64,000 nt of DNA from an uncultured Clostridia bacterium (GTDB taxonomy: Bacteria > Bacillota > Clostridia > Christensenellales > UBA1242), in contig CALVZK010000005.1 in assembly GCA_944372505.1 (NCBI GenBank), positions 1 through 64,000 of the forward strand, in the 5' to 3' direction. Position numbers and translations under genes: made by a program. Below, piece by piece: positions 27,463 through 35,826 of the stretch; position 1 is the stretch's first letter, and each line of letters starts with the position of its first letter. Below the pieces are notes generated by a model. That model was not told the origin of the DNA. It made no database searches and worked only from the letters and a program-made list of their open reading frames with translations.

Positions 27463-28006
27463 ATTTATATTGTTCATCTATTTTATCCTGAAACTTCTTA
27501 ATTGTCATTGCTGTTAAGAACGGATTCATATACTCTTTAAATTCTTCATAAAGCCAAATAGGAACTTGTTTACATTTAGAAAATATTGCAGGATTTAAAG
27601 CCCAAGCAAGAGTATTATAATAACGTATTTGTTTTAAGCAATGCTTAGTTAATTCTCTCCAACATCTTTCAAACTTATTTTTACCATAATGAAATCTTAT
27701 TCTTTCTGCAATATCCTCTTTTGTCATAGGTTTGTATATTATTGAGCTGAATTTACTTTTCCTGTCCACCCTATATACTAATACGTTTTCTTCATTAACA
27801 ATTTCTGCAATCATCCATAGCAAAAAGAAAGCATCTTTACTTAAATTAGAAGGAATAGCATCAAAATAGTATCGAATAAATACAGCATTTCTCCTATATT
27901 TGTAACCTTTATCATTGAATCCATCATAACCGAGCCAACTTTGTTCTTTTACAATTTCACCAGTTTCAGGGTCAATAACTGACTTTTTGTTTATGTAATT
28001 TCCCAT
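27461..28006 (-). CDS. RepL-like replication initiator candidate
   Basis: 181 residues with a winged-helix pattern: KPMTKEDIAERIRFHYGKNK as turn-recognition region, then a beta wing and ALNPAIFSKC, similar to the 'Y.INP' end of firmicute plasmid RepL wings. The first ~60 residues (PETGEIVKEQSWLGYDGFND) resemble the start of plasmid Rep proteins. It lies beside the iteron region at the end of the left early operon. The residues after the wing differ from RepL, so a transcription regulator is the alternative. Confidence 0.5.
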   Translation of the reverse strand: MGNYINKKSVIDPETGEIVKEQSWLGYDGFNDKGYKYRRNAVFIRYYFDAIPSNLSKDAFFLLWMIAEIVNEENVLVYRVDRKSKFSSIIYKPMTKEDIAERIRFHYGKNKFERCWRELTKHCLKQIRYYNTLAWALNPAIFSKCKQVPIWLYEEFKEYMNPFLTAMTIKKFQDKIDEQYK

Positions 28007-28026
28007 AATCTATTCCTTTCTATGTC

Positions 28027-28401
28027 TTATTGTATATTATCTACTTCTGGTTCTGTTGGTGATTCTGTAACTATTTCTTCTTTTTCTCTATTTAAAATTT
28101 TTATATTAGTAACGTCATCAAAATAATCTATACTTAATTCTGAATAATATATACCTCTTTGAGCTTTATTATCAGGTAAATATACTCCTAATACATCATT
28201 ATTAATACTACCTATAATAGCATACATTGTTTCAGTCACAGTTACATCAGTTTCAGAATCTGAGGATTCCACAAGAGAAACGACTTCAGGTTCAACAGTT
28301 TTGTCAAATTGAATTAAATCTCCAACCTGAAACGTATTAACATTAAAAACTTCAACTTGTTCTTTTAAATCTTCATTACTTACGTCTATCATTACATTCA
28401 C
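28027..28401 (-). CDS. acidic hypothetical protein
   Basis: 124 residues, strongly acidic, with a central segment (FQVGDLIQFDKTVEPEVV) that resembles a small beta barrel and a disordered Glu/Pro/Thr tail. Overlaps the next gene by 26 bp. Acidic beta proteins of this kind are sometimes DNA mimics, which is only a possibility here. Confidence 0.55.
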   Translation of the reverse strand: MNVMIDVSNEDLKEQVEVFNVNTFQVGDLIQFDKTVEPEVVSLVESSDSETDVTVTETMYAIIGSINNDVLGVYLPDNKAQRGIYYSELSIDYFDDVTNIKILNREKEEIVTESPTEPEVDNIQ

Positions 28402-28720
28402 CTCCTAAAAAGCCAGAATAGGTTGTGACTGCTTTTTCTATTTCATCTAATGTAATATCATTCCTATAAAATTTACAATGCTCACAATCGATTTTCGAAA
28501 GAGCTAAGCAATGTTTATCTTTATATGCGAAGCAATCAACCTTATATTTTATAATTTTCATAGATTTAATTTTATTATTAATAGATATTTTTATATTTTT
28601 ACTTTTTAATACTTTTAAAGTATAATTTGTTAGTTTATTAAAAGAACCTTCATTCATTTCAATTAAAAAAGGTCCAGATTCGTAATTTAAAATACTAGCT
28701 ATTCGATTGTTTATCTCCAT
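28376..28720 (-). CDS. Cys-rich hypothetical protein
   Basis: 114 residues. The centre has a cysteine/histidine cluster (CFAYKDKHC, CEHCKFY) likely to bind zinc. The N-terminal half is a mixed alpha/beta segment. ATG 28720 follows an ATAGGTGATAG site. No family recognised. Confidence 0.55.
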   Translation of the reverse strand: MEINNRIASILNYESGPFLIEMNEGSFNKLTNYTLKVLKSKNIKISINNKIKSMKIIKYKVDCFAYKDKHCLALSKIDCEHCKFYRNDITLDEIEKAVTTYSGFLGGECNDRRK

Positions 28721-28731
28721 ACTATCACCTA

Positions 28732-28926
28732 TTATTTTTTATAAATTTGAGTTTCTTCCTCTGTTGTATATAAATTTTTATAGTATTCTATTTTATTTTC
28801 TAAATCATTTATATAATCCATAACTTGTTTAGCTGATTTTGAACTTAAAGAGACACTACTTTTATCTTCCTCATCCATAGCAGCAATTTTTAAAACAAAA
28901 AGAATACTTTTTAAAGATTCATTCAT
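28732..28926 (-). CDS. small helical hypothetical protein
   Basis: 64 residues, Ser/Lys/Glu-rich with a final coiled coil (MDYINDLENKIEYYKNLY). AGGAG before ATG 28926. Unknown function in the early left operon. Confidence 0.55.
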   Translation of the reverse strand: MNESLKSILFVLKIAAMDEEDKSSVSLSSKSAKQVMDYINDLENKIEYYKNLYTTEEETQIYKK

Positions 28927-28939
28927 ATAATTTCTCCTT

Positions 28940-29179
28940 TTATGTAAGATTTACATTATTTTTAGGAATATAATTAGTTGATTCATTCTCCTGTGTTAAG
29001 CCTCTTCCTTTACAAGGACATTCTGTAACGAATGGCGCTAGTATTTTTCCACATATAGGACATTGCCAACCTTGTTGTACAGTAAAGTTATTTATATGAA
29101 TATTTTGTACAGGTTTAAAAGTTTGTGTAGTTTCCACTATATCTTCTTGATTCGTCATTTTATCTGTCATATGATCCAC
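28940..29179 (-). CDS. zinc-ribbon protein
   Basis: 79 residues with CPIC at ~41-44 and CPCKG further on (WQCPICGKILAPFVTECPCKG), a four-Cys zinc ribbon. Both flanks are Thr/Asn-rich and probably unstructured. Such mini zinc ribbons occur widely in phage early regions; the role is not known. Confidence 0.6.
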   Translation of the reverse strand: MDHMTDKMTNQEDIVETTQTFKPVQNIHINNFTVQQGWQCPICGKILAPFVTECPCKGRGLTQENESTNYIPKNNVNLT

Positions 29180-29198
29180 TCCTTTCTGTAATTCTATT

Positions 29199-29681
29199 CT
29201 ATAATTCTATTTCTTCTTGCCATTTTCTTTTCTCTTTAGCTCTATTATATTTTCTTTTCCTCTTATTTAATTCATCTGGAATAAACACAGTGGTATTTAT
29301 TATATAAGGAAAATCTAAATTATCAATAAATTCAACACTGCATTCTATACTGTTTTTATATTCTCTTAGCATATTGTTTATAACTTCCTCGTGTTCTCTA
29401 GGTAGACTATGCATATAAGTATGAGCAAGAGAGTTTATTTCAGCTCCATTTTCTATTGTAGCCTTACCTCCTTCAAATTTATGTCTAAGATGATGATAAG
29501 TAAGTATTTTTTCTAGTTTTTTTATGTCTTTTAGAGTATATCTTTTTTCCTCTAAGAATTTTTTATAAGTTTTAATGCCACCAACTGCCTCAATCCTCTC
29601 AGCAATTTTAGCCATTTTAAACATACAACGTCTGCCATAAACTGATTCCAAAGCTTCTCTTGCTTTTTTATTACTACTCAT
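29199..29681 (-). CDS. HNH endonuclease
   Basis: 160 residues. The ILTYHHLRHKFEGGKATIENG stretch followed by INSLAHTYMHSLP gives the His-His, Asn and His pattern of HNH nucleases with the 'YHHxxxKxxGG' form seen in phages. The N-terminus is basic. It has no NUMOD modules, so it may be a phage-assembly or restriction-type HNH and not a homing nuclease. ATG 29681, GGAGAT upstream. Confidence 0.7.
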   Translation of the reverse strand: MSSNKKAREALESVYGRRCMFKMAKIAERIEAVGGIKTYKKFLEEKRYTLKDIKKLEKILTYHHLRHKFEGGKATIENGAEINSLAHTYMHSLPREHEEVINNMLREYKNSIECSVEFIDNLDFPYIINTTVFIPDELNKRKRKYNRAKEKRKWQEEIEL

Positions 29682-29704
29682 ACGCCTATTATCTCCTTTT
29701 AAAT

Positions 29705-29881
29705 TTAATTTTTATCTATTTCTTTAATAATGAAACATACAGTAATATAAAAAGTTATTTCTCCTAGTATAAAAGCCACAAAATAATCCCAATTATCAGG
29801 AACAAATAACTCACATAAGACTCTTCCAAGAAGAAATATCACTATAAAGAAGAATATTCCCAAGATATATTTTATTTTCAT
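29705..29881 (-). CDS. small membrane protein
   Basis: 58 residues with two hydrophobic segments (YILGIFFFIVIFLLG and WDYFVAFILGEITFYITVCF). It starts at ATG 29881 with GGAGTAA upstream. Too short for homology claims; an early phage inner-membrane protein. Confidence 0.6.
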   Translation of the reverse strand: MKIKYILGIFFFIVIFLLGRVLCELFVPDNWDYFVAFILGEITFYITVCFIIKEIDKN

Positions 29882-29907
29882 AATAAATTACTCCTTTCAG
29901 ATAATAA

Positions 29908-30054
29908 TTAAACTAATTTTTTTTCAATTTCTTGGATTTTACTGTTAATTGATTGGATTTGTGCTGTTAAGTTACGTAAGCAATAATGATTGTATCTAGC
30001 ATCCACAATAAAAATAATCATTAAAACTACTAATAGAATGAATAAAATCACCAT
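29908..30054 (-). CDS. small membrane-anchored coiled-coil protein
   Basis: 48 residues: one N-terminal membrane helix (MVILFILLVVLMIIFIV) then a short coiled coil (LTAQIQSINSKIQEIEKKL). ATG 30054 with AGGAGGT upstream. The layout resembles spanin or holin-associated or superinfection-exclusion peptides, without proof. Confidence 0.6.
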   Translation of the reverse strand: MVILFILLVVLMIIFIVDARYNHYCLRNLTAQIQSINSKIQEIEKKLV

Positions 30055-30063
30055 AATAACCTC

Positions 30064-30408
30064 CTAATAACTATGTTTTCCTATTTTTTGTCTCAAATTA
30101 GAGTAAAAATAGATGCATTTTTTGTAATTATAGGTTGATTTAAACCTATTTAAAAAGTTTTTAAAGAAACTAGCTGATGAAAACAAGCATTGATGTCTAT
30201 GAGGAAGTATAAAATCAGTATCAATTTCTAATAAATCCCAAAAAAACGGACTGCTTTTATCAATAATGCGACATTTTTTATTACTATAAAGGACAATATC
30301 ACCAATAGAGTAGTTTTTTACACTGCCCAATGCCTCTAAAAAATAGCCGAACTTAATTCTAAAAGCAATCCATTTATGTTTTTTTGCTAATTCATCAGTT
30401 TTCTTCAT
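30064..30408 (-). CDS. basic hypothetical protein
   Basis: 114 residues from ATG 30408, chosen over an upstream GTG because AGAGGTG is correctly spaced. Contains a beta-barrel-like segment (VKNYSIGDIVLYSNKKCRII) and an aromatic, Lys-rich C-terminus. Unknown function. Confidence 0.5.
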   Translation of the reverse strand: MKKTDELAKKHKWIAFRIKFGYFLEALGSVKNYSIGDIVLYSNKKCRIIDKSSPFFWDLLEIDTDFILPHRHQCLFSSASFFKNFLNRFKSTYNYKKCIYFYSNLRQKIGKHSY

Positions 30409-30421
30409 AAAAATCACCTCT

Positions 30422-30667
30422 TTAATTTAAGAATATCTTTTGTACATCTTTTAAATTTTGCAATAAGTATTTGCTTTTTTCAATAACTTCATCTTTGTCT
30501 TTCGTTTCAAATAATACTATATCATCTTTGACATCTTCTAATTTAGCCTTTATTCTATATAATGTATGCTCTCCATATATATCTATTATATCATTTTCAA
30601 CCATATAAATATATATAATTTTATCAAAATTTATAAATTTATCATCTAAAATTAATATAGTATTCAT
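30422..30667 (-). CDS. small hypothetical protein
   Basis: 81 residues with alternating beta strands and an acidic helical end. Located between two unknown early genes with 4-8 bp gaps, so cotranscribed. No motif. Confidence 0.5.
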   Translation of the reverse strand: MNTILILDDKFINFDKIIYIYMVENDIIDIYGEHTLYRIKAKLEDVKDDIVLFETKDKDEVIEKSKYLLQNLKDVQKIFLN

Positions 30668-30674
30668 TATTTAC

Positions 30675-31013
30675 TCACTCCTCTGGAAATTCGAAAATAT
30701 TAAATTTTAAATTATGCGTAGAAAAATATTCAAGAAGTGTAGCTTGACGCATACCTTCTGGTGGAAGTAGTTTAAACATTTCGAAATGAGAATAAGCTGC
30801 AAGCATTTGGTTAAATACTTCTTTTGCTCTTTCCTCAGAAGAATAAATTGCAAGGTACATTGGACCATCCTGTGATTTAAGTTTAGATTCAATATAATAT
30901 TTAATTTCCTTTTTATCCTCAACAAAAAAATATTCTGTAGGATTTATGCTTACATATTCTAAATCGTCAAACTGTGCTGAAAATCCATCTTGTGATACTA
31001 ATAGCATATACAT
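30675..31013 (-). CDS. hypothetical early protein
   Basis: 112 residues, mixed alpha/beta (MYMLLVSQDGFSAQFDDLEY). Its start shares a base with the stop of the upstream gene (ATGA-type coupling). No recognised domain. Confidence 0.55.
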   Translation of the reverse strand: MYMLLVSQDGFSAQFDDLEYVSINPTEYFFVEDKKEIKYYIESKLKSQDGPMYLAIYSSEERAKEVFNQMLAAYSHFEMFKLLPPEGMRQATLLEYFSTHNLKFNIFEFPEE

Positions 31014-31624
31014 TACCTCCTTTCAAAAAAATCATTCATAATATCAATTTCTTGTCTACTAATATTTATGTCTTGGCTATTTTTTTCATACAGTTTCTTT
31101 TTAAGTTCTGTGATTTGTCTAGTTAATTCTTCATTTAATTTACGTAAACTTTCCATAGTTTCCTCTTCATAAATTGTTTCATAGTCTCCAGGTATTTCTA
31201 TTTTAGCAATGTGAGTACCGAAACTAGCAGGAAAATCAGGATATTCAATATTTATAATTTTTAAATCATCTGATATATTTTCTTTACGAAGAAATTTATC
31301 TAAAGAATTAAATCCATTACCATCATAGACAAATTCATTATCCTCTTTTGTATCAGTATATATCTTAGTACCTTTAGGCATATTAAATAATTCTTCTTTA
31401 GATGGTTTATTATATTTTAACGTATTATATTTTAATGTAGATTCATTAATTAATTCTAAATCCTCCTCAGCAATAAGATATTTTTTACTAGAATCATTTA
31501 TATCAGACACTAAATAATAACAATCATAAGAATTAGTATGTTCTACAACAAAAACATTGTGTATATCACAACCCTTAATATATTCATCTTTATATTTTAC
31601 CTTATCTCCAACTTTAAACTTCAT
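31013..31624 (-). CDS. beta-barrel/coiled-coil protein, paralogue of 33800 gene
   Basis: 203 residues. The N-terminus (MKFKVGDKVKYKDEYIKG) is a KOW/SH3-like barrel. A middle segment (LFNMPKGTKIYT, then a YDGNGF loop) recurs in the gene at 33800-34306, so the two share a duplicated domain. The C-terminus is a coiled coil. It overlaps the methyltransferase stop region by 11 bp. Confidence 0.6.
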   Translation of the reverse strand: MKFKVGDKVKYKDEYIKGCDIHNVFVVEHTNSYDCYYLVSDINDSSKKYLIAEEDLELINESTLKYNTLKYNKPSKEELFNMPKGTKIYTDTKEDNEFVYDGNGFNSLDKFLRKENISDDLKIINIEYPDFPASFGTHIAKIEIPGDYETIYEEETMESLRKLNEELTRQITELKKKLYEKNSQDINISRQEIDIMNDFFERR

Positions 31625-32592
31625 AATAAAATCCTCCTTTAAACAAATTTTTAAATATTTTTTCTAAAACATTAACTACTATACTGTTTCCTGCTTGTTT
31701 ATATAATTGTGTATTGCTAGTAGGAATAGATTGAACTTTATTAAAATCTTCATCACTAAATCCCATCAGTCTCCAACATTCTAAAGGAGTGAGTTTCCTT
31801 ACAATTTTTTTCTCTTTATCTAACAATACTTGAGTCTTATCTCCATTGATATTACAATGAGAAATAGTACACATACATTCATTTTCTATATAATATGCTC
31901 TTTCTTCTTGTGAATTATACATTTTACCACTATTAGACCATTGTATATAATTTTTATGTTCAGTTATATTTAACATTTTCTTTAAATAATATTTTTCATC
32001 TACTGTGTGGTCCAACATATCTTTTAACCTTAATTTTAGTTCTTCTTTTTCTGGAAATACAAAGCTACCATTATCAATATCCTTTCTAATAGATATAGTA
32101 TAGACTCTTTCTCTATTCTGTGGGATTCCATAATCTTTAGCATTTAATACTTGATAATATGAATTATATCCTAATATATTCATTGTATTTATGTAATTAT
32201 CAAAATTATGTTTATGCTTTTTACTTAATACATTCTTCACATTTTCCCAAAACACGTATTTAGGTCTAATTTCACCTACAATTCTAATAGTTTCATACAT
32301 TAAAGAAGACCTAGTACCACTGTCTATATCTCCACCTGCTTGTTTACCTGCAATACTAAAATCCTGACAAGGAGAACCGATGAGTGATTATATCTATATC
32401 ATTAAAATGTTTATTGTATTCTTTTATGTCTTGAGTCTCAAAATTGGTATTATGTATTGTATTAAAACTTCTTATTGCATATTTATCTATTTCAATTGCA
32501 TCAACTATTTCTAAATCAATTCCTATATTTTTTAAAGCTTTGCTACAAGCTCCTATTCCTGCAAATAATTCTATTATTCTCAATATAAACAC
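31614..32592 (-). CDS. C5-cytosine DNA methyltransferase, frame interrupted by one extra C (CGG)
   Basis: Dcm-type enzyme that methylates cytosine C5. From ATG 32592: motif I LFAGIGACSKAL, then DIDIITH. The frame next reads CGG TTC TCC TTG and ends at 32356. Skipping the C at 32379 gives TH-GSPCQDFSIAGKQ, the catalytic motif IV with its Cys. Motif VI ENVKN, VIII QNRERVY, IX RKLTPLECWRLMGF and X QAGNSIVVNVLE all follow, ending at 31614; ~325 residues in total. No partner endonuclease gene lies beside it, so it probably protects phage DNA. Without the +1 event only the first 78 residues are made, with no active site. Confidence 0.88.
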
Positions 32593-32596
32593 TCCT

Positions 32597-32779
32597 TTAA
32601 TTTAACCAGTCATAAAAATTCATTCCCTGAGGTATAATGCATACCATAATAATCGTTATATAAATTATAAATTTCATAAAACTATTTTCATCATCTGCAT
32701 CGTATACACATACCATATACCATATAATGAATAATATGCTAATGTATGCCATACAGAAATAGTTAATATATCTTAACAT
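32597..32779 (-). CDS. small membrane protein
   Basis: 60 residues with two hydrophobic helices (MAYISILFIIWYMVCVYDAD and FIIYITIIMVCIIPQ). Precedes the methyltransferase with a 4-bp gap. Unknown. Confidence 0.55.
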   Translation of the reverse strand: MLRYINYFCMAYISILFIIWYMVCVYDADDENSFMKFIIYITIIMVCIIPQGMNFYDWLN

Positions 32780-32780
32780 A

Positions 32781-33224
32781 TTATACCTCCATTAATTCAG
32801 GAGTATCAGTCATATTACCACAAATTTCAATATAGAATCTATCAGATGCCAAATCCCAAAGCACTTTATTATCCCTATTAACTAATTGATACCCTGAGCA
32901 AGCCTCTATATATTTTACTTTAGCATAAGATACTTTCCTGTGATTTGGAGCTTCATAGTCAAATGTTTCCTTTTTAACTATATCGTTTTCATATATTTTT
33001 CTGCCTTTCATATCCTTTATTCTAGTATACTGACCAATAGAGTCATCATCAGTTATAAAGTATTTACAATATTCTCCTGTTTCCAATTCATCTGTCTGTA
33101 TCATATACTTATTATTCTTAAACTCTCCGTGTTCTCCACAATCATCAGGATTTATCCTAAGTAGCATACCATAAACCCAATCATTGTCACTTTTTCCTCT
33201 AAACTCATACATATTTTCTTCCAT
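32781..33224 (-). CDS. YopX-like phage protein
   Basis: 147 residues from ATG 33224 (GAAAGGAGT upstream), chosen over the longer frame from 33275. The pattern 'EFRGKSDNDWVYGMLL...IGQYTRIKDMKGRKIYENDIV' is that of YopX family proteins, common in phages and prophages of Bacillota. Biochemical role unknown. Confidence 0.75.
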   Translation of the reverse strand: MEENMYEFRGKSDNDWVYGMLLRINPDDCGEHGEFKNNKYMIQTDELETGEYCKYFITDDDSIGQYTRIKDMKGRKIYENDIVKKETFDYEAPNHRKVSYAKVKYIEACSGYQLVNRDNKVLWDLASDRFYIEICGNMTDTPELMEV

Positions 33225-33308
33225 AAAAATTACTCCTTTCACATTTTTCAAACCATTTTTAAGGTATTTTATCACATTTTCGTGACCAATATATATTTCG
33301 TGACCAAT

Positions 33309-33617
33309 CTATATCATTAAAAATACCACAGGATTATATTCGCCATATTTTTTACGTACATAATCAGCTAAATCTTTAGCTCCATTACGAGCGATACCGT
33401 GAGACATAAGAAGCTTAATAAATCTTTTCCTTGATACAGTTTTAATTTCTAATGTACACTCTGCTGAGCTTTCTAATTCTGTTGGCATCCTACCACCACC
33501 AGTAAGAATAGGCGGACAGTCTGCTGCCTTTATTTCACCTGTCATAATTTCACTCTCATTACCATACTTATCTATAGCAACAATCTTACCTATTAATGGT
33601 TTATTTTCACTTTCCAT
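33309..33617 (-). CDS. hypothetical protein
   Basis: 102 residues: beta-rich N-terminus (LIGKIVAIDKYGNESEI) and a helical C-terminus (KRFIKLLMSHGIARNGAKDL) that resembles a small four-helix or ribosome-associated fold. AGGAGG upstream. Function unknown. Confidence 0.55.
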   Translation of the reverse strand: MESENKPLIGKIVAIDKYGNESEIMTGEIKAADCPPILTGGGRMPTELESSAECTLEIKTVSRKRFIKLLMSHGIARNGAKDLADYVRKKYGEYNPVVFLMI

Positions 33618-33630
33618 ATATTATTCCTCC

Positions 33631-33813
33631 TTAATTAAAATAAATTACCATAGCTATTAATATAACTATTATTACCATCCATACTGCTAGTGTCGCATTA
33701 GGGAATCTTCTCATAAAGAAACTAGTCACACAAGAAAGTATAAAAACGACACCTACAATCGCTAATGCTATCAGTAAACTTATTAATAATTTCATACACT
33801 TATTCCTCCTCAA
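33631..33813 (-). CDS. small membrane protein
   Basis: 60 residues, one basic N-terminus and two hydrophobic segments (LLISLLIALAIVGVVFIL, TLAVWMVIIVILIAMVIYF). Overlaps the next gene by 14 bp. Early membrane protein of unknown role. Confidence 0.55.
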   Translation of the reverse strand: MRRNKCMKLLISLLIALAIVGVVFILSCVTSFFMRRFPNATLAVWMVIIVILIAMVIYFN

Positions 33814-34306
33814 CTATTTTTACTGGATAACCCAGTTCTTTTTCAATTTCCTTTAACGTCATTTTCTTAGGTACTTCTTTCCATACAGTTTTATACTCTG
33901 GCTCTTGTACCTCTACTATTCTGTCATAATGTCCTCCATCATCAGTCAAGCTTAAATCATTTTCAATCTCTTTAATAAAAAAAGCATCATCTTTATTACT
34001 AAAATAGTCTCCATCATAAATAAGCTCCCTTCCTTTACCTGTTATAATCTTCGTTCCAATAGGCATATTAAACAATGTTTCCTTACCTAACGTTACTAAG
34101 CCTTCAAATATTTTATCGGTAAATACCCAACCATATTCTTTTACTCCATAATATTTTTCACTTACTTCACTAATCGTAACTACCTTCCCTGCCATTTTTA
34201 CCATATCACTATTTACATTCGTACCATATTCTTCTATTTCATCTATAGTTTTTGTCTCTCTTAAATCACTTCTTACCCTTACTCTATCTCCTACTTTATA
34301 TTTCAT
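33800..34306 (-). CDS. KOW/SH3-like hypothetical protein, paralogue of 31013 gene
   Basis: 168 residues. The N-terminal barrel (MKYKVGDRVRVRSDL) and the internal LFNMPIGTKIITGKG plus YDGDYF segment are shared with the gene at 31013-31624. The end carries MTLKEIEKELGYPVKIVEEE, a helix-turn-like motif. Duplication within one operon suggests a dosage or specificity role; unknown. Confidence 0.55.
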   Translation of the reverse strand: MKYKVGDRVRVRSDLRETKTIDEIEEYGTNVNSDMVKMAGKVVTISEVSEKYYGVKEYGWVFTDKIFEGLVTLGKETLFNMPIGTKIITGKGRELIYDGDYFSNKDDAFFIKEIENDLSLTDDGGHYDRIVEVQEPEYKTVWKEVPKKMTLKEIEKELGYPVKIVEEE

Positions 34307-34310
34307 AAAA

Positions 34311-34508
34311 TTACTCCTCCTCTAATAATATAAAATTTAATAACGTTATACAATCTAGTGGTCCATATTCTGCCTCTATTTTATCCTCTAACATATTAAC
34401 TGCACTTTTATTGATTATTTTATAACTTATCTCTACAACGTCATTCATTACCTCCTCATAATCTTCTTCTCCATAATACACGCTATACACTATAAAATAT
34501 TTATACAC
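34311..34508 (-). CDS. small acidic hypothetical protein
   Basis: 65 residues starting with GTG 34508, supported by AAAAGGAGTG at good spacing. First gene of the left early operon. Mixed alpha/beta, no motif. Confidence 0.55.
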   Translation of the reverse strand: MYKYFIVYSVYYGEEDYEEVMNDVVEISYKIINKSAVNMLEDKIEAEYGPLDCITLLNFILLEEE

Positions 34509-34654
34509 AAAATCACTCCTTTTTCCCCGAACAGAAATACGCTCACTAAAAATGCTTACATCCTTAGAACACCAACGCTTATAGTCATCGTAATATCTAG
34601 TTATTATTACGCATAGAAATCATACTACCAAACGCAGTGTTTGCCTCTATAGTT

Positions 34655-34683
34655 TTTATACCACAACTTTTCTTTAATTTCAA
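34655..34683 (-). promoter_or_regulatory. left early promoter
   Basis: TTGAAA, 17 bp, TATAAA on the minus strand, ~145 bp upstream of the first left-operon gene. The untranslated leader contains a short hairpin (CAAAC-ACTGC-GTTTG). Confidence 0.7.
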
Positions 34684-34724
34684 TACCTTCCCTTAATTTT
34701 TTTTATTTTTTGCCCTACTCTTTA

Positions 34725-34990
34725 AAATGTAGCTTCGCTAGGTGGCTTTCGGGTGGCGCGCACACGCCCTCGCACCTGGTCCTCGCCTCGCCTAAGTCAT
34801 TCCACTTCGCTCCACTTTCCCCACCCTCTTCCACTCTCGCACATCTACATTTTACGCTCGCTCCTCTCGCCTGCTTTCGCTTCCCTCTTTCTCCTCTTTT
34901 TTTCGCTTAGCGTGGTCACTTGTTACGGTCGCCATGGCATTTTTGAAAAAATTCCACGAGGTGACTCTCCCCCGAGCCATCAAAACCTCC
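34725..34990. other. GC-rich structured island between divergent operons
   Basis: This ~265-bp block is far richer in G and C than anything nearby. It holds a strong hairpin at 34740-34777 (AGGTG outer stem, inner CGGG-GGCG/CGCC-CTCG) and a distant inverted repeat AAAATGTAG (34728-34736) / CTACATTTT (~34845). One strand is strongly pyrimidine-rich with recurring TCGCT/CTCGC words. Frames here have no ribosome site and unlikely codon use, so it is probably RNA, a protein-binding region or an origin element. Confidence 0.5.
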
Positions 34991-35044
34991 CCCATTGGAT
35001 AAAAAAAGATGGTTAAACCTCTTGATGCTCTAAGAGTTTAGACG

Positions 35045-35082
35045 ATAATAGAATTTTTATACATTTATTCTATTATTTTTTT
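35045..35082 (+). terminator. intrinsic terminator after GC-rich island
   Basis: ATAATAGAAT / ATTCTATTAT (10 bp, 12-nt loop) plus seven T on the plus strand. It suggests a rightward transcript crossing the GC-rich island ends here. Confidence 0.65.
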
Positions 35083-35371
35083 AGCACGTATTTGTATTTG
35101 TTTTATTAACAAAAAATGTAATGTTAACGAGACAAAAAAACGTAGCTGTTACATCACGTTCTACTTATGTAAACTCAAGTATAATACGGCAGGCATGGAA
35201 TAGTATACGTGCAATAACGTAGTTAGTACGAGTTAAGTTAATAAAGTATTAAGTTAATAAAGTAAAAAAATAAAAAAGAATAATAATAAATAATATATAA
35301 TAAATAATATATAATAGTATATTATAGTATGTGTGTATGTATATATAGAAGAGAATAGTGTAGTATAATAC

Positions 35372-35507
35372 GTGTAAGCTTAGAGTAGTAAGGGATAGAG
35401 TACATTGTGTAATACATATTACGTATATTATACGATTATATTATGATTATAAAATATTTTAAAAACGTGTAAGCCTAGTGTAGCAATAAGTGTAAGCCTA
35501 GTGTGGC
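35372..35507 (+). repeat. three direct repeats GTGTAAGCYTAGNGTRG
   Basis: Copies at 35372-35388, 35467-35484 and 35490-35507, the last two 23 bp apart. They lie 40-180 bp upstream of the right early promoter in otherwise TA-rich, gene-free DNA, as expected of activator or initiator binding sites. Confidence 0.6.
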
Positions 35508-35547
35508 TACTTTAATTAAAATAATAGAAAAAAATTTTAAAAAAAGG

Positions 35548-35576
35548 TTGACTTTAAAAAAAAGGTGTGCTAATAT
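35548..35576 (+). promoter_or_regulatory. right early promoter
   Basis: TTGACT, 17 bp, TAATAT, followed by a transcript start near 35583 and the first rightward gene at 35638. Confidence 0.7.
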
Positions 35577-35637
35577 ATAGGAAGTAAAACGTAATAAAAA
35601 CTTATTACGGTAAAAAAATAAAGGAAGGTGTAAAAAT

Positions 35638-35805
35638 ATGTATAGTTTATTAGAAGTTTTAGTATTAAGTTTAATAATGATAAGTAGAATGGTTATGATA
35701 GTTGTTGGAATTCTGCTAATTCAAGGCTTAGTTTATCAATTGAGCTTTAAAAAGGTAAACTTATTTAAAATAGTTTTAAATTTTATTGATAAAATATGTA
35801 AATAA
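35638..35805 (+). CDS. small membrane protein
   Basis: 55 residues starting MYSLLEVLVLSLIMISRMVM, with AAGGAAGGTG upstream of ATG 35638. One long hydrophobic helix and a basic amphipathic end. First gene of the rightward operon; unknown. Confidence 0.6.
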   Translation: MYSLLEVLVLSLIMISRMVMIVVGILLIQGLVYQLSFKKVNLFKIVLNFIDKICK

Positions 35806-35826
35806 AGAAGGGTGAAGGTGGTTAAA

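Noticed and set aside
34710..35016. open frames on the plus strand in the GC-rich island
   Set aside because: No ribosome site, odd Pro/Ser/Leu composition and codon use unlike any phage gene.
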